Shown: positions 23,992-34,958 of the stretch, piece after piece
Numbering within the stretch: the first letter of the stretch is position 1
Layout: each line of letters opens with the position of its first letter
Source of the DNA: Myrmaecium sp. VS I D KN 1
Taxonomy: Eukaryota > Ascomycota > Dothideomycetes > Valsariales > Valsariaceae
Reading direction: 5' to 3'
Length of the DNA: 64,000 nucleotides
NCBI GenBank assembly: GCA_019775845.1
Contig: JADQAV010000064.1
Location: 108,825 to 172,824 of the forward strand
Program-made: the position numbers and the translations under genes
The notes under the pieces: model-generated
Seen by the model: only the letters and a program-made list of their open reading frames with translations
Told to the model about the DNA's origin: nothing
Database searches by the model: none

Positions 23992-25068
23992 GGTCGGCCG
24001 CGGCGGTGGAGCGCCCGGTCGCGCGTCGCAAAAAGCCCGACGGAGGACACCAAGAGGTTTCGCAAGGGCTCGACAGCCAACACCACGCCAGAAAGGTAGA
24101 AGATTAAGGAAGAGGACGTTCCGGTCGCGATAAAGTCTCTCTCGATGAAGATGCGCGTCAAATGGATCGCTGATCGATGGGTAATGGATGATGGGTGAGG
24201 TGTGCGGGTACAGTGTAGGCAGGGTGTGAACCTCCGGTCCGCAAGAGCAGAAGTGGGTGAGGGGGTGATTGGTGACAAGGGCCAGTGGGTGGCGAGTGGT
24301 CTTGCTGGCGTTTAGCAGGCCGCAGAATAAGCGGTCCTGGCCTTTCGGTCATGCCATGATGGATCGAAACGCGACGGGAACTTGAAGGGGCTCAACGGCC
24401 CGGAAGCGCATGCCTAACTGGATATCGCAACTTGAACAGAGTCACATAAAACACACCTGGATTTTCTGTATGCTTAAGCAATAACTATGGTTTATATCCC
24501 TTCTGATTAGGTGAAGACAGTGAGGAAGTATATAAACTTAAGATGCAGACGGACCAAACAGAACCTGAACCCCCAGTACATACGGATACTGATGATGCAC
24601 ACACCCACCCACATAACCCACACTGCACACACCACACCACACACCCCCATCCCCCCCCGGGGAAGGTCGATGGTCACCATCGCGCCTGGCGGCTCCTGGC
24701 TCCTGGGCTCCTGGGCTGCTGCTGGCTGCTGCTTCCAGTTCCACCTACCTAATACCTAACGAACAACTAACCTAGTAACTTATGCTGCTGCTTATGCTCA
24801 CTGCTTCGCTTCCATGCTCTTCCTGATCTCTCCCCCGTCCTCTCCTCCCTCCGTTCGTTCTGTTCTCGCACCGCGCGAGCACCCGCTTTCCTCTCATCGA
24901 CGACCGTCCGCGTCGATGATTGCGAGCCCGCGCGGTCGCTGGATTGCCTGACCGTCCCCGACCGGAAAAAGGGAAGAAGGGAAGAAAAGGGGGGTGAACC
25001 TCCTCCTCCTCCTCGGCCGCCTTCCCCCATCACGTGCTGGCTGGCTCCCAGAAGCAGTCCGCTAGAAG
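23992..25068. other. Intergenic divergent promoter region
   Basis: About 1.1 kb lies between the ING gene (minus) and the 533-aa gene (plus). A CCACACC/ACACAC-rich stretch (24595-24655) and short CTCCTGG repeats are visible. No gene is supported. Confidence 0.5.
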
Positions 25069-26670
25069 ATGCTGCCATCCCATCCCAGCTCTTCTTCTTC
25101 CACCACCACCGCCTTCTCCTCCTCCACCACCGCACCCGGCACCCCCGCCCGTGACCCTCACGATCCTCCGTCCGCCAAACGACGACGACGGTCGGCCCCG
25201 GACACGGGAACTGCCGCTGCTGCTGCTCCTGCTGCCCGACCTCGCGCCGCCAAAACGCGCCTCCTCGACGACGCGGACGTGATCGATAGTACGGAGAGCG
25301 TCCAGTCCGGCACCGGCCCAGGGTCCTTATCGGCCGACTCGCCCGCCTTCCAGCTCGATCCCTCCACCGCCGCCTCAGAGTCTTCGCCGGATCCGACGTC
25401 GACGCAACCGAAGGACGCCTGCGACGCATCCCCCGATCCTAATATCCTCCGCAAGTTCGGCCTCGCTGCCGTCGATCCGGAAAACCAGGGTGGCTACTTC
25501 GTTCCCGAGCTTCTGCCCACCAAGACCCGCCGACGCACCCGCCCTCCGCCCGAACGCCGCTCCGTTGACCTCCGTCATTCACGCCTCTCAGGCTTCCACT
25601 CCGCTGCCGCCAGTCCGGACGCCGCGCGCAGCTCGAGCCTCCCGCGCGGAAAGCGCCATCGCCAGTCGCTGTCCCGCGACGACGCGCATTCTGAAGCCTC
25701 CACCCCCGACCCGAAAACTCTGCGTCGCCTGAAGTTGGACGCTGTCGACCCCGCCGTGCACGGTAACCACTTCTCCCCAGCCGTCTTCCACCGCCGTACC
25801 CGGTCCGAAACCAAGGTCGAGACCACGGTCGACGCCCGTCCCGCCTCGTCGCACCGCCATTCCGACGTCCCCAGACCCTCGCCCGTTCTGCGAGCGATAC
25901 ATTCGGAGACACCTGTGAGACGACGGACGCAGTCAGATCGACGCAACCCTCCGCACAACCCGCTCACCCACCCACCCGTCGAGCCAGACCCGGTGACATT
26001 GCATTCGGCCACGAGACGCAGAGCTAGACACAATCCCGCAACGGCAGCGGCGACTGAAGCGGCGGAAGAAGAGTGTGAACGCGGTACGAGCCAGTCATCC
26101 GAATTCTCGGTGATCCAAGTCAGGGCCGCGGCTGCTGGTCTGAAATCGATCACGGTTGATTCCGGTGACGAGAAATCACTAACGCAGGTTTCAGTCAAGG
26201 AACTCGAGCCCCCCGTTGGCGAGGAAGATCTCCGCGCGCCTTGGAAAGAGCCCAGTCCGATCCCGAACCTGCCTGAGTCCATCGCACCGAAAGTCATCAG
26301 CCGAGAGCCAGAGCTAAAGCAAGAGCCCGAGCCCGAGCCGCTTGAAGAGGGCGCAGCGCCGCAACCACCGCCACATTTCGTGCTTGCAACCGACCCCGAG
26401 GACGTGACCGAGCCGAGCCATTCCATCGACGAGGCACCCGTTGCATCCGCGCACCGCGAACCGAAACGCTCGAAAAAAGGCAAGAAGACTAAGGCCAAGG
26501 CGAAGCCCAAGGTCCCCAAGTTCACGCAACCTCCGCGACAACTCTCCCCTCCGTTCGGGCACTATCCGCACGTGCCGGTCTACTGGTCGGTCCAGGCTGC
26601 CTTGAAGGACATCCAACCGCTCCTCCATCGTGAGCAAGCCAACCGAGACGAAAAGGAAAACCGTCCGTGA
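25069..26670 (+). CDS. Unknown basic, disordered protein with an internal repeat
   Basis: An intronless ORF of 533 aa starts with MLPSHPSS and ends DEKENRP. It is Ser/Pro/Arg-rich with KRRRR and KRSKKGKKTKAKAKPK basic clusters, so nuclear location is likely. Two copies of an approximately 38-residue unit occur at residues about 121-158 and 212-249, sharing [ST]PDPxxLRxxxLxAVDPxxxGxxFxP and a trailing TRR/TRS. A conserved-looking C-terminal part (PPFGHYPHVPVYWSVQAALK) follows. I recognise no family. It ends 14 bp before the HDAC start on the same strand. A 316-codon antisense ORF exists but is a shadow of the GC-rich codon positions; the repeated motif supports the plus strand. Confidence 0.7.
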   Translation: MLPSHPSSSSSTTTAFSSSTTAPGTPARDPHDPPSAKRRRRSAPDTGTAAAAAPAARPRAAKTRLLDDADVIDSTESVQSGTGPGSLSADSPAFQLDPSTAASESSPDPTSTQPKDACDASPDPNILRKFGLAAVDPENQGGYFVPELLPTKTRRRTRPPPERRSVDLRHSRLSGFHSAAASPDAARSSSLPRGKRHRQSLSRDDAHSEASTPDPKTLRRLKLDAVDPAVHGNHFSPAVFHRRTRSETKVETTVDARPASSHRHSDVPRPSPVLRAIHSETPVRRRTQSDRRNPPHNPLTHPPVEPDPVTLHSATRRRARHNPATAAATEAAEEECERGTSQSSEFSVIQVRAAAAGLKSITVDSGDEKSLTQVSVKELEPPVGEEDLRAPWKEPSPIPNLPESIAPKVISREPELKQEPEPEPLEEGAAPQPPPHFVLATDPEDVTEPSHSIDEAPVASAHREPKRSKKGKKTKAKAKPKVPKFTQPPRQLSPPFGHYPHVPVYWSVQAALKDIQPLLHREQANRDEKENRP

Positions 26671-26684
26671 CGTGCGACGTGAAG

Positions 26685-28223
26685 ATGGCGCGAGACGACA
26701 TCGTCCAGGCATTTATGTCGCCCGCGCCCGCGACACCGCTGCCTTCCTACCAAGAATTTCGAACGCTTCCCGATAAAGAGAAGGAGTACGTCATCCGAGA
26801 GGAAGCGGAACGCAACGGGATCGTCCGGCCGCAAGGGTACAAAGTGTCCTTCCACTACAACCCCGACGTCGAGTATCACCACTTTGGCAGCTCCCATCCG
26901 ATGAAGCCTTGGCGACTGACGCTGACGAAACAACTCATCACTTCGTACGGCCTGGAATATGCCATGGACTGCTATCGAACGCTTCCCGCCCGATATGATG
27001 AGATTGCCATCTTTCACGACCGAGAATATCTTGATTTCTTGAAAAAGTAAGCTTGATAAATGTCCACGGGCTCGCACAGCGCCACTGACTTTCGCAGGGT
27101 GACACCGACCAACATGTCATGGTACAAGAACTCTCTCGACGCCTTCGGCTTCGCCGGCGAGACGAACGATTGCCCCGTGTTCGACGGCATCTGGGATTAC
27201 GTCTCTCTCTACTCAGGCGCCTCTCTCCACGCCGCCCGGTCCCTGGTCAGCGGCCAATCCGACATTGCCATCAACTGGTCGGGCGGTCTGCACCACGCGA
27301 AGAAGAAGGCCGCTTCAGGCTTCTGCTACGTCAACGACATCGTGATGGCCATCGTTCACCTGCTGCGCTGCTACCAGCGCGTGCTCTACATCGACATCGA
27401 CGTCCACCACGGAGACGGCGTCGAGCAAGCGTTCGAATCCACCGACCGCGTCTTCACCCTATCTTACCACAAGTACGACCCCTACTTCTTCTTCCCCGGC
27501 ACCGGCGGCATCGACGAGACCGGGCCTGCCGACCTGTCCAACCGCGGCAAGGCCCACGCGCTCAACATCCCCCTCGAAGACGGCATCAGCGACGCCCAGT
27601 ACATCGATCTGTTCAAGACGGTCACGGGCAACGTCATCGCCAAATATCGACCGGAAGCGATCGTGCTCCAGTGCGGGGCGGACTCCCTCGGCGGCGACCG
27701 CCTGGGCAGCTTCAACCTCAACATCAAGGCGCACGGGGCCTGCGTCGCGTTCGTGAAGGAGCAGGAGATCCCACTCATGCTGGTCGGGGGCGGCGGCTAC
27801 ACGCCCCGGAACGTGGCGCGGACGTGGTGCCACGAAACGGCGGTGTGCGTGGGGGCGACGCTGCACAACGACCTGCCGTCGCACGTGCCCTTCCTGCAGG
27901 CCTTCCAGGGCAAGGAGAACGGCGGCGGGGTGCTCTACCCGGACCTGCACAACATCAAGGGCAAGGAGCACCAGAACCACAACACGACCGAGTCGCTCAA
28001 CAAAATCAAGGCGACGGTGCTGGACCACCTCCGGTACATCGAGGCGGCCCCCAGCGTCACGGCCATGGCCGACATCCCCGAGGCCGACATCATGGCCCTG
28101 CGCGAGGAGGTCGAGCGCGAGATGCAGGAGGAGGAGGATGAGCGGGAGCGCGAGGCCGCTGAGGCCGGTCGTCGACGACGCGAACGCAATACGGGTGGTC
28201 GGATGGAGCATCGGTGGAGATGA
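26685..28223 (+). CDS. HOS2: Class I histone deacetylase, Hos2/HosA type
   Basis: Exons 26685-27046 and 27098-28223 give 495 aa; the 51-bp intron runs GTAAGC...CGCAG. It holds the full HDAC fold: FHYNPDVEYHHFG, the catalytic His pair in GGLHHAKKKA, zinc ligands in DIDVHHGDGV and QCGADSLGGDRLG, and the transition-state Tyr in GGGGYTPRNVARTW. KGKEHQNHNTTESLN near residue 420 is typical of the Hos2 branch (Set3 complex) rather than Rpd3. The enzyme removes acetyl groups from histone lysines. It starts 14 bp after the stop of the preceding gene, leaving no room for an independent intergenic promoter. Confidence 0.93.
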
Positions 28224-29101
28224 TATGCTTATGTCCTTCATCGTCTTGTGTTTTTCAACAGCAACAGCATTCATGGCGTTTCATTCTTTGACAATTACTA
28301 CTCGTTCGTCTGGGGGAAGGCGCGGCGGCATTGTTACTTGATTTTTCCGCTCTTACGTGATCATTCATCATATGCATTGCATTCTTTGACATACGAGGGG
28401 TGAGGGGCAGCGGTAGCATTCTATTGTTTGTGCTTTTTGCATATGCGTACGTTCAGCTCTTTGGGGATTGATGTCGGTCGGTGATGATGGGGATGATGGG
28501 GTTGGTGACGAGACAGATGGATATCGGGGACGATTGGTAGCGACGTATTTATCCACCCATCTATATATCTATGTATATATTGTCTTTGCAGTGGATTGCG
28601 TTCCGCGGCGCTGTTTCGCATGTGACTCTGTGAACAAACGATTGTGTACTTGTTGAAGGTGGGCAGCCACACCATCAAAGCCACGCACGAGCCACGAGCC
28701 ACGGGCTGGCTACGCGCCCCCAATGCGCCCCTACTCGGTCGCAACCAACTGCTCCGCGGGCAACCATCAACAACGCCCTCTCTCACTCACTCACTCACTC
28801 ACTCACTCACTCAGCTCCTCCTCAAACACACGACACCCTCCGCCGCCTATCCGTATCCAAACCACGATCACATTCGCAAGATACCATCGATCCAGAACAA
28901 TGGCTCGCTGAACACATCCCTCCGCCGTCGCACGCCGTCGCCGCACGCCGCCGACGACGACGACGACGCCACACTGACCTCGAAAGACAACGAGACGAGA
29001 CACAAGGTGCCCTGGCACTCCGTCCTCCCTTCCTCTACCGCTTCATATTCCCCCGCCGCCGCCCAGCGCTCCTCCTCCGCCGCTGGAGCAGAAAGGTCAG
29101 C
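28224..29101. other. Intergenic region with (CACT)n tract
   Basis: The region holds the HDAC 3' UTR side and the SLX4 promoter side. A CTCACT-CACT tetranucleotide run of about seven units lies at about 28783-28811. No gene is supported. Confidence 0.55.
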
Positions 29102-32100
29102 ATGTGCGCGCCTCCCCCCTCCGCCACCACCACCGCCGGCGCATCCCCCACCACATCGACCGCGCACGTCGTCGTCCTCTCGTCAAGCAGCCCGTTGAGC
29201 CCGCTGAGTCCGCTGCGACCGCTGAGGGGACTTAGTCCGCGCCCGCGGGTGGAGAATGGGAAGGCTGGGGTGTGTGACACTGTTTCGGGGCCGCAGGGCG
29301 AGCGATGGGGAGGATTTGTGAGGGCGAGGGAGGTTTTGGGGTGGCAGCAGCGGGAGGGGGACCTTGTGGAGGAGGGGAAGGGGGAGGAGGAACGGGGAAA
29401 GACGAAGGCAAGGGTGGATGGGGATGGAGATGCGCAAATGGAGGTGGGGAAGGGACGCAAGGGAGTGGTGAAGACGAAGAGGGCGAGGAAGGGTGGTACA
29501 ACGACGGCAAAGAGGAAGAAGAAGGATGAGGAGGGGAAGGTTCAGGAGGAGGAGAAGGAGCTCGTATTGGCGCATAATTCACGGCAGGAAGATGATGGGC
29601 TGGCGGATCAGGGCCTTCAGCTCGAGGAGGCGGTCCGACGGCGCAGGGACTGGACGCCGCCGCCGCGGGACACAGATACTCATGTGGGGGAGGACGAGGT
29701 GATCGACCTCGCGGCCACGTCCCCGCTGGAGCCGCCGCGGCTGGAGAAACGGAGTTTTGGTGATTTGATGCTTCATTATGAGTATGTCGCCGAAAAGAAG
29801 GAGGAGACGGAGGAGAAGGAGGAGCCCGCCGGTCCGGCGCCCATGCCACCACCGCCACCGCCGCCGCAGAGGACAGTCAGCGGAGAGGCCCCGACGAAGC
29901 GGCGACGCGTGGAGCTGGTGGATGTAGGCGTGCCGCGACCGCGCCCGCCGCCGCCGCCGCCCAAAGCCCCGAAGGAAAAGGCGCCGAAGAAGAAGGCGAG
30001 GACGATTACGGATCTGGTTACGGCGCCGTATCGACCGCAGCCGCAACCGCAAGTGCCAGCTGAGGTAGCAACGGCGCAGGAGGCGGAGAAGGTCTCGCAG
30101 TTTTTTGCGCCGCAGATTGTGGCGGAGGGAGAGGGGGTGGTGGGGGTTGGGGTGATGGCTTCGGAGCGGAGTGCGTCTCCGGAGAAGAAGAATGCTGCTA
30201 CGGGTAAGGCGAAGGCGACGTCGAAGCCGAGAGCGCCAAAGACGAAGCCCAAGACGACGACGAAAGCGACGAAAGCGACAACAAAGAAGAAAAAGGCCGC
30301 CGAAGTAGAAAAGGAGGAGGACCGGCTGCTCAGCCCACGCGCGGCTCAATCCCGCCTCCGCGCCCAAGCCGTTCTCTTCGGCACCTCCAGCCAGCTCGTC
30401 CGGGACGAGTCCCCGACCTTCGTCCGGCAGCTCCAGCAGGCGCTCGCCGAGTCGGAGGCGATGGCGTTGGCAGAGTCGACACCAGCACAGTCGGGGAGGG
30501 GCCGCGGCCTCTGGGCGGCGGCGAGTCGCGACTTGCAGGATTGTTTGCTGGCGGCGGAGAACCCGATGCGAGGGGGGTTGGAGGTGGATGTGCGATCGTT
30601 GACCCAGCAGCAGCTGCAACTGCAGTATGGCCGCTCGCTGCCGTTTGGGGATGTGGAGGCGGATGTCGTGGTGCAACTACCCGCTGAAGACCGCGAGAAG
30701 CGCGAGAACGTCTCTCATGATGTCGATAAGGCTGGTACGGACGGTGCTGCGGATATTCGACCGACCAGCGTGCCTCCTTCCACTCCTCCTCATCTCTCTC
30801 CCATCTCGCCGCCGCCGCGCGCCCACCGGTCCAGTCCCCCATTCATCGACATCGACGACATCACTCTCACCCCGCCGGCGCCGCCGGCGCCTCCGGAACC
30901 GGAACCGGAACCGGCACCAGAACCCAGCGCGCGCAAAAGCTACGTCCTTATCGACTCCGACAACAACAAGGACGTGGGCATGCGGTCCTCCCCTCCGCTG
31001 CCCAGCTTCGTCGACGATGGGGCCCCCTATGATTTTGTGCCCCCGCCGTCCGGGCAGTCGACGGCGGCTGCGACGCCGACTGCGGAACCGCTGGCCCGGC
31101 GGACGGCGTTGAAGCCTTTGCAGGCGAATCTGCATGTGCGTGGGTTGAGTCCGGTTAAAGGGCTGGTGGCGGGGTTTAGTACTACTGCTACTGCTGGGGC
31201 TGGTACTGGTGCTGGTGCTACTGCTGCGGGTACTGCTAATACTACTGCTGCCAAACCGCGCAAACCGCGTAAACCGAAAGGGACCGCGGCTGACTCGGAA
31301 CCAGCGCCGCCCAAGCGGCCTCGTGGTAGACCGCGCAAGGATGCTACGACGACAACGACCGCCACCACTACAATCGCTACTACTAAACCCAAGGCCGTCC
31401 CCTCCACGCCACGAAAGTGCAACGCCAACCCGCCACGCGCCGAGCCGAGCTGGCACCACATCGACGAGATCCAAGACTCCGACCCGGACCTGCTCACTCC
31501 GACGCCGCCCTCGACCCGACACTCGCCGCGCCAGCCGCTCGCGCTCAGTCCGTTCATCCGCCGCCAGCGCGAGCGCACTCCGACGCCCTCGCCTAGAAAT
31601 AGCAAGAGTAAGGGCAACGGTAGTGGTGATGGGGGTATCGGCACCGTCCTCTTCCCCGCCACCGCCCGCCGTCTCGATCGCGAAACGAGCTGGTCTCGCG
31701 TCCGCAGCACGCTCTTTCCGCGTATCACCGCTGCTATCTTGGCTCCTTCCTCCTCCTCCTCCTCCTCCTCCTCCTCCTCCACCACCAACTCCTCCTCGTC
31801 TCTCACCTGGCACGAGAAAATCCTCCTCTACGACCCCATCGTCCTTGAGGATTTGACGGCGTACTTGAATGACGCGGGTGTGCGTGTGCGATGGGCGTTT
31901 GGGGGGAAGGACGGTTTGGGGGCGCGGGTGAGGAAGAAGACAAGGAAGAAGAAGGGGAAGGGGAAGGGGGATGAGGAGGGGGGAGAAGAGGAGCAGGAGG
32001 AAGATGAGGAGGGGGAGGAGAGGGATGTTCCCGTCTGGATGGTGCAGCGTTGGTGTGAGGAGATGGGGGTGTGCTGCTTGTTGAGGGAGGGCATGAGGGG

Positions 32101-32122
32101 TGGGGTGAAGGCGAAGTATTGA
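29102..32122 (+). CDS. SLX4: SLX4 structure-specific endonuclease scaffold
   Basis: An intronless ORF of 1006 aa. The C-terminal conserved domain is clear: LTWHEKILLYDPIVLEDLTA near residues 900-920 and VWMVQRWCEEMGVCCLLRE near 977-995, the part of SLX4 that binds the SLX1 nuclease. The rest is low-complexity and basic, with KKKK and PPKRPRGRPRK AT-hook-like patches, Pro runs, and a Ser run encoded by TCC repeats (31750-31785). SLX1-SLX4 cuts branched DNA in replication-fork repair. The length exceeds usual Aspergillus forms (about 700-900 aa), mostly in low-complexity parts. The N-terminus has no strong homology, so an upstream exon or later start is possible. Confidence 0.85.
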   Translation: MCAPPPSATTTAGASPTTSTAHVVVLSSSSPLSPLSPLRPLRGLSPRPRVENGKAGVCDTVSGPQGERWGGFVRAREVLGWQQREGDLVEEGKGEEERGKTKARVDGDGDAQMEVGKGRKGVVKTKRARKGGTTTAKRKKKDEEGKVQEEEKELVLAHNSRQEDDGLADQGLQLEEAVRRRRDWTPPPRDTDTHVGEDEVIDLAATSPLEPPRLEKRSFGDLMLHYEYVAEKKEETEEKEEPAGPAPMPPPPPPPQRTVSGEAPTKRRRVELVDVGVPRPRPPPPPPKAPKEKAPKKKARTITDLVTAPYRPQPQPQVPAEVATAQEAEKVSQFFAPQIVAEGEGVVGVGVMASERSASPEKKNAATGKAKATSKPRAPKTKPKTTTKATKATTKKKKAAEVEKEEDRLLSPRAAQSRLRAQAVLFGTSSQLVRDESPTFVRQLQQALAESEAMALAESTPAQSGRGRGLWAAASRDLQDCLLAAENPMRGGLEVDVRSLTQQQLQLQYGRSLPFGDVEADVVVQLPAEDREKRENVSHDVDKAGTDGAADIRPTSVPPSTPPHLSPISPPPRAHRSSPPFIDIDDITLTPPAPPAPPEPEPEPAPEPSARKSYVLIDSDNNKDVGMRSSPPLPSFVDDGAPYDFVPPPSGQSTAAATPTAEPLARRTALKPLQANLHVRGLSPVKGLVAGFSTTATAGAGTGAGATAAGTANTTAAKPRKPRKPKGTAADSEPAPPKRPRGRPRKDATTTTTATTTIATTKPKAVPSTPRKCNANPPRAEPSWHHIDEIQDSDPDLLTPTPPSTRHSPRQPLALSPFIRRQRERTPTPSPRNSKSKGNGSGDGGIGTVLFPATARRLDRETSWSRVRSTLFPRITAAILAPSSSSSSSSSSSTTNSSSSLTWHEKILLYDPIVLEDLTAYLNDAGVRVRWAFGGKDGLGARVRKKTRKKKGKGKGDEEGGEEEQEEDEEGEERDVPVWMVQRWCEEMGVCCLLREGMRGGVKAKY

Positions 32123-32437
32123 GCGGGAGGTGGGGGGTTATTGTTTGTTTTGTTTGATATCCCTACCTTTGTTCGTCTATTCCCTTCTTCTTGGCTTCAG
32201 GGTTTTGCGGTTGGAGTTGAGGGATTGAGATGGCCTTCTGGTTTCGTTTCATTTTTGGGGGAAGCGGGTGTCTGGATACCCGATATCGAAGTCCCTCCAC
32301 CAGGATGTTTCTTTCTTCTCTCATGATCACCGAAGCGAAGCGAGGGAGCGCACGTCCATACGCTCTGACCTGTACATGGGATTTGGTTTCGTTTCATGTA
32401 TCTCGTCTGTTGAGAGTCGATGGCCAGACTTCTCTAC

Positions 32438-32672
32438 CACACTGGTCTCAGAAGTCAGAATCAGGCATCAATTTGTCCACTCACCACAACACCAACTCCG
32501 TGCGTCTGATCGATTAGATGCAACCAATTGTCGACACTACGTTATAGCTTAATAACGTTGGTCATTAGAGCAGGCCTGTGTTATTGCTTCGAGTTCACTG
32601 TATAATAGCTAGACAACGATGAGAAGTTGTGGCGAAGTTGATGCCTGACTGTAACTTCTGAGACCAGCGTGT
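32438..32672. repeat. Inverted repeat, about 50-bp arms and about 134-bp loop
   Basis: The left arm (about 32438-32490) contains ACTGGTCTCAGAAGT, TCAGGCATCAA and CCACAAC. The reverse complement of the right arm (about 32625-32672) shows the same three blocks in order with a few substitutions and one 4-base gap. Identity by eye is about 80-85 percent. It could be a small foldback element or a processed RNA hairpin; neither is shown. Confidence 0.65.
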
Positions 32673-33619
32673 ACTACTGCATAAAACCATGTGTAGATAT
32701 CTACGATACGCCCATGCTCCCCTCGCTCGTAACCTGTAACCTCGACCGACTCCCTCCCCCCTTCCCCCTCAACACCAACGGCTGGGAGATGTGCCGGCGC
32801 TAAAGAACCAGATCAGGAAATCCGGAAGTCCCCCGAAACTGCAAAACCGCAAATGGAACCTAAACAAACCCGACACCTCCTTCCCCTCGTTTCCTCTTCC
32901 GTTTTGCCGTTGTTCTTGTCTCCTGGACGCCGCTGCTTTGTACTGTGGTAGTAGTTCCTAGCTACTGTGTTGTACAGTACTGATGTACCTACCATTCCAC
33001 GGAACAAAGAAAGGAGGAGCGGGTCAAATGCCCGTGTAGATTTCCCTCCAATCGGCTCGGAGTGGAGTGGAGTGGGAGTCGCGCGTGAGCATCCCGTCTT
33101 CCCCCTGAACGATGCTCTCGCGAGCGAGCGAGCGAGCAGCTAGCCTGGCAGCCAGCCGAGGCTCGGTCCGGAACGGCGCCGCCGCCCGCGCACGTCTCAC
33201 ACAGCAGGGAGGGGCCCGGGTGGCTTTTGTTTGGCGGTGCGGGATGGTGCGGGATGGGATGGTGCGATATGGTTTGGTTTTAAGGATAATTTTTGGCTTT
33301 CTCCTGAGGTTTGGGTGGTACTAGGTAATCTAGATAGATTGATGTGAGACGGCCCTTCTTTTCTATGCCTACCCCCCCTGCCTGCTTGCTTGCTTGCTTG
33401 CGGCTTTGCGGACTAGATTGGGGATGGTTCTATGTTCATGCAAGGCCCTCCCCCAGAGGTAACGTGGAACTCGTTTACAGTATGCACGATACAGTACATT
33501 TGAGGCTACTTCACCGTGGATATCGATTGCCGACGGAAGATTTATGCGCGTTTAGATAGAGTGAGAGGGGGCAAAGGGTTGTAGGTGGGCTTCCGCTCAC
33601 ACCGATATATCTATCCATG

Positions 33620-33625
33620 TATAAA
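33620..33625 (+). promoter_or_regulatory. TATA box of the GH43 arabinanase gene
   Basis: TATAAA lies 77 bp upstream of the ATG at 33702, in a TATCTATCCATG-rich context; placement is typical of strongly induced secreted-enzyme genes. Confidence 0.5.
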
Positions 33626-33701
33626 GCTCCCCTCACATCCCTCTGAAAGCGCCCACCCTTCCCTCCCGGAACCTCACCTTCTCTCCAACACCCCCGTCAC
33701 C

Positions 33702-34958
33702 ATGCTCCGCCAGGTCCTTGCCGCCGCGGGCCTCGTCCTCCTCTCCCTCGCCGGCGCCGCGACCGGGTACTCCAACCCGGGCGCCTGCAGCGGCACCTGC
33801 AACAACACCCACGACCCGTCCATCATCCGCCGCAGCGACGGGACCTACTTCCGCTTCAGCACGGGCGGGAAGATCGCCGTCCACACCGCGCCCGACATCA
33901 CCGGCCCGTGGACCTACCAGGGCGCCGCCTTGCCGGATGGGAGCAAGATCGATCTGGATGGTAATGATGATCTCTGGGTGAGTGATCCCGCACGCCATCA
34001 GCATGTGTCGCCCTCCATCATTCCTCGTCGAGACTGACCGAGCCCAGGCCCCCGACGTCTCCCTCGTCGGCTCCACCTACTACCTCTACTACGCCGTCTC
34101 CACCTCGGGCTCGCAAACCTCCGCCATCGGCGTCGCCACCTCCACCACGCTCGAGGTCGGCAGCTGGACCGATCACGGCGCGACCGGGGTCGCCTCGACC
34201 AGCGCCAAGGTCTACAACGCCATCGACCCCAACCTGATCAACGTCGGCAGCAACTACTACCTTACCTTCGGCTCCTTCTGGGACGACATCTACCAGGTCC
34301 AGATGGCCAGCGGCAGCCCGCTGAAGGTCGCCAGCGGCGTCTCCTCGTATAACCTTGCGTATGACCCGAGTGGCACCCATGCGGAGGAGGGCGCGTTCAT
34401 CTTCAAGTATGGTAGCTATTACTATCTCTTCTTCAGCCATGGTATCTGCTGCGGTTACGACTCCAGCCGGCCGGCCTCCGGGGAGGAGTACCAGATTCGT
34501 GTCTGTCGGAGCAAGCATCTCGTCAGCGGTTATGTAGGTTTTATTTCCGTTTTTCTCCGTTTCGCGCCTCTGCCCAGACTCATAATGTCGCTTCGTATAA
34601 TCTGCCTCGGATGGTTTGTTGCGTCACTCTCATCCAGGATACTGATCAAGATGCGTACATAGGTCGACCAGGACGGCACGGCGTGCACCGAAGGCGGCGG
34701 CACCACCGTCCTCGCCTCCCACGACAACGTGTACGGGCCCGGTGGACAGGGCGTGTACGACGACCCGACGTACGGCCCGGTGTTGTACTATCATTACGGT
34801 GAGTCAATTCTTCGCATCGTCCCCACAGTCGCTCTTTGCTTGATCCTTGGGGCTGACAGAGCGTCCGTTCAGTGGATACGACGATCGGCTACGCGGATGG
34901 CCAGAAGGTCTTTGGCTGGAACCAGATCACTTGGGTGGATGACTGGCCGACGGTGTAA
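33702..34958 (+). CDS. Secreted GH43 endo-1,5-alpha-L-arabinanase
   Basis: Exons 33702-33977, 34048-34533, 34663-34798 and 34873-34958 give 327 aa; all introns are GT...AG. A signal peptide ([19 protein letters not shown]) precedes the mature protein. The five-bladed beta-propeller catalytic acids are visible: Asp in NNTHDPSII, Asp in NAIDPNLI and Glu in HAEEGAFIF. The C-terminal [17 protein letters not shown] is typical of fungal endo-arabinanases (AbnA-like). The enzyme cleaves alpha-1,5-linked arabinan side chains of pectin, outside the cell. Length fits the family (about 320 aa). Confidence in family is high; exo versus endo action is inferred. Confidence 0.93.

Larger units (their letters stand above)
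32123..33701. other. Intergenic region with a 50-bp inverted repeat
   Basis: The region holds the SLX4 3' side and the GH43 promoter. It contains the hairpin-type repeat described separately and a CGAG tetranucleotide run (33118-33137). No gene is supported. Confidence 0.55.
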
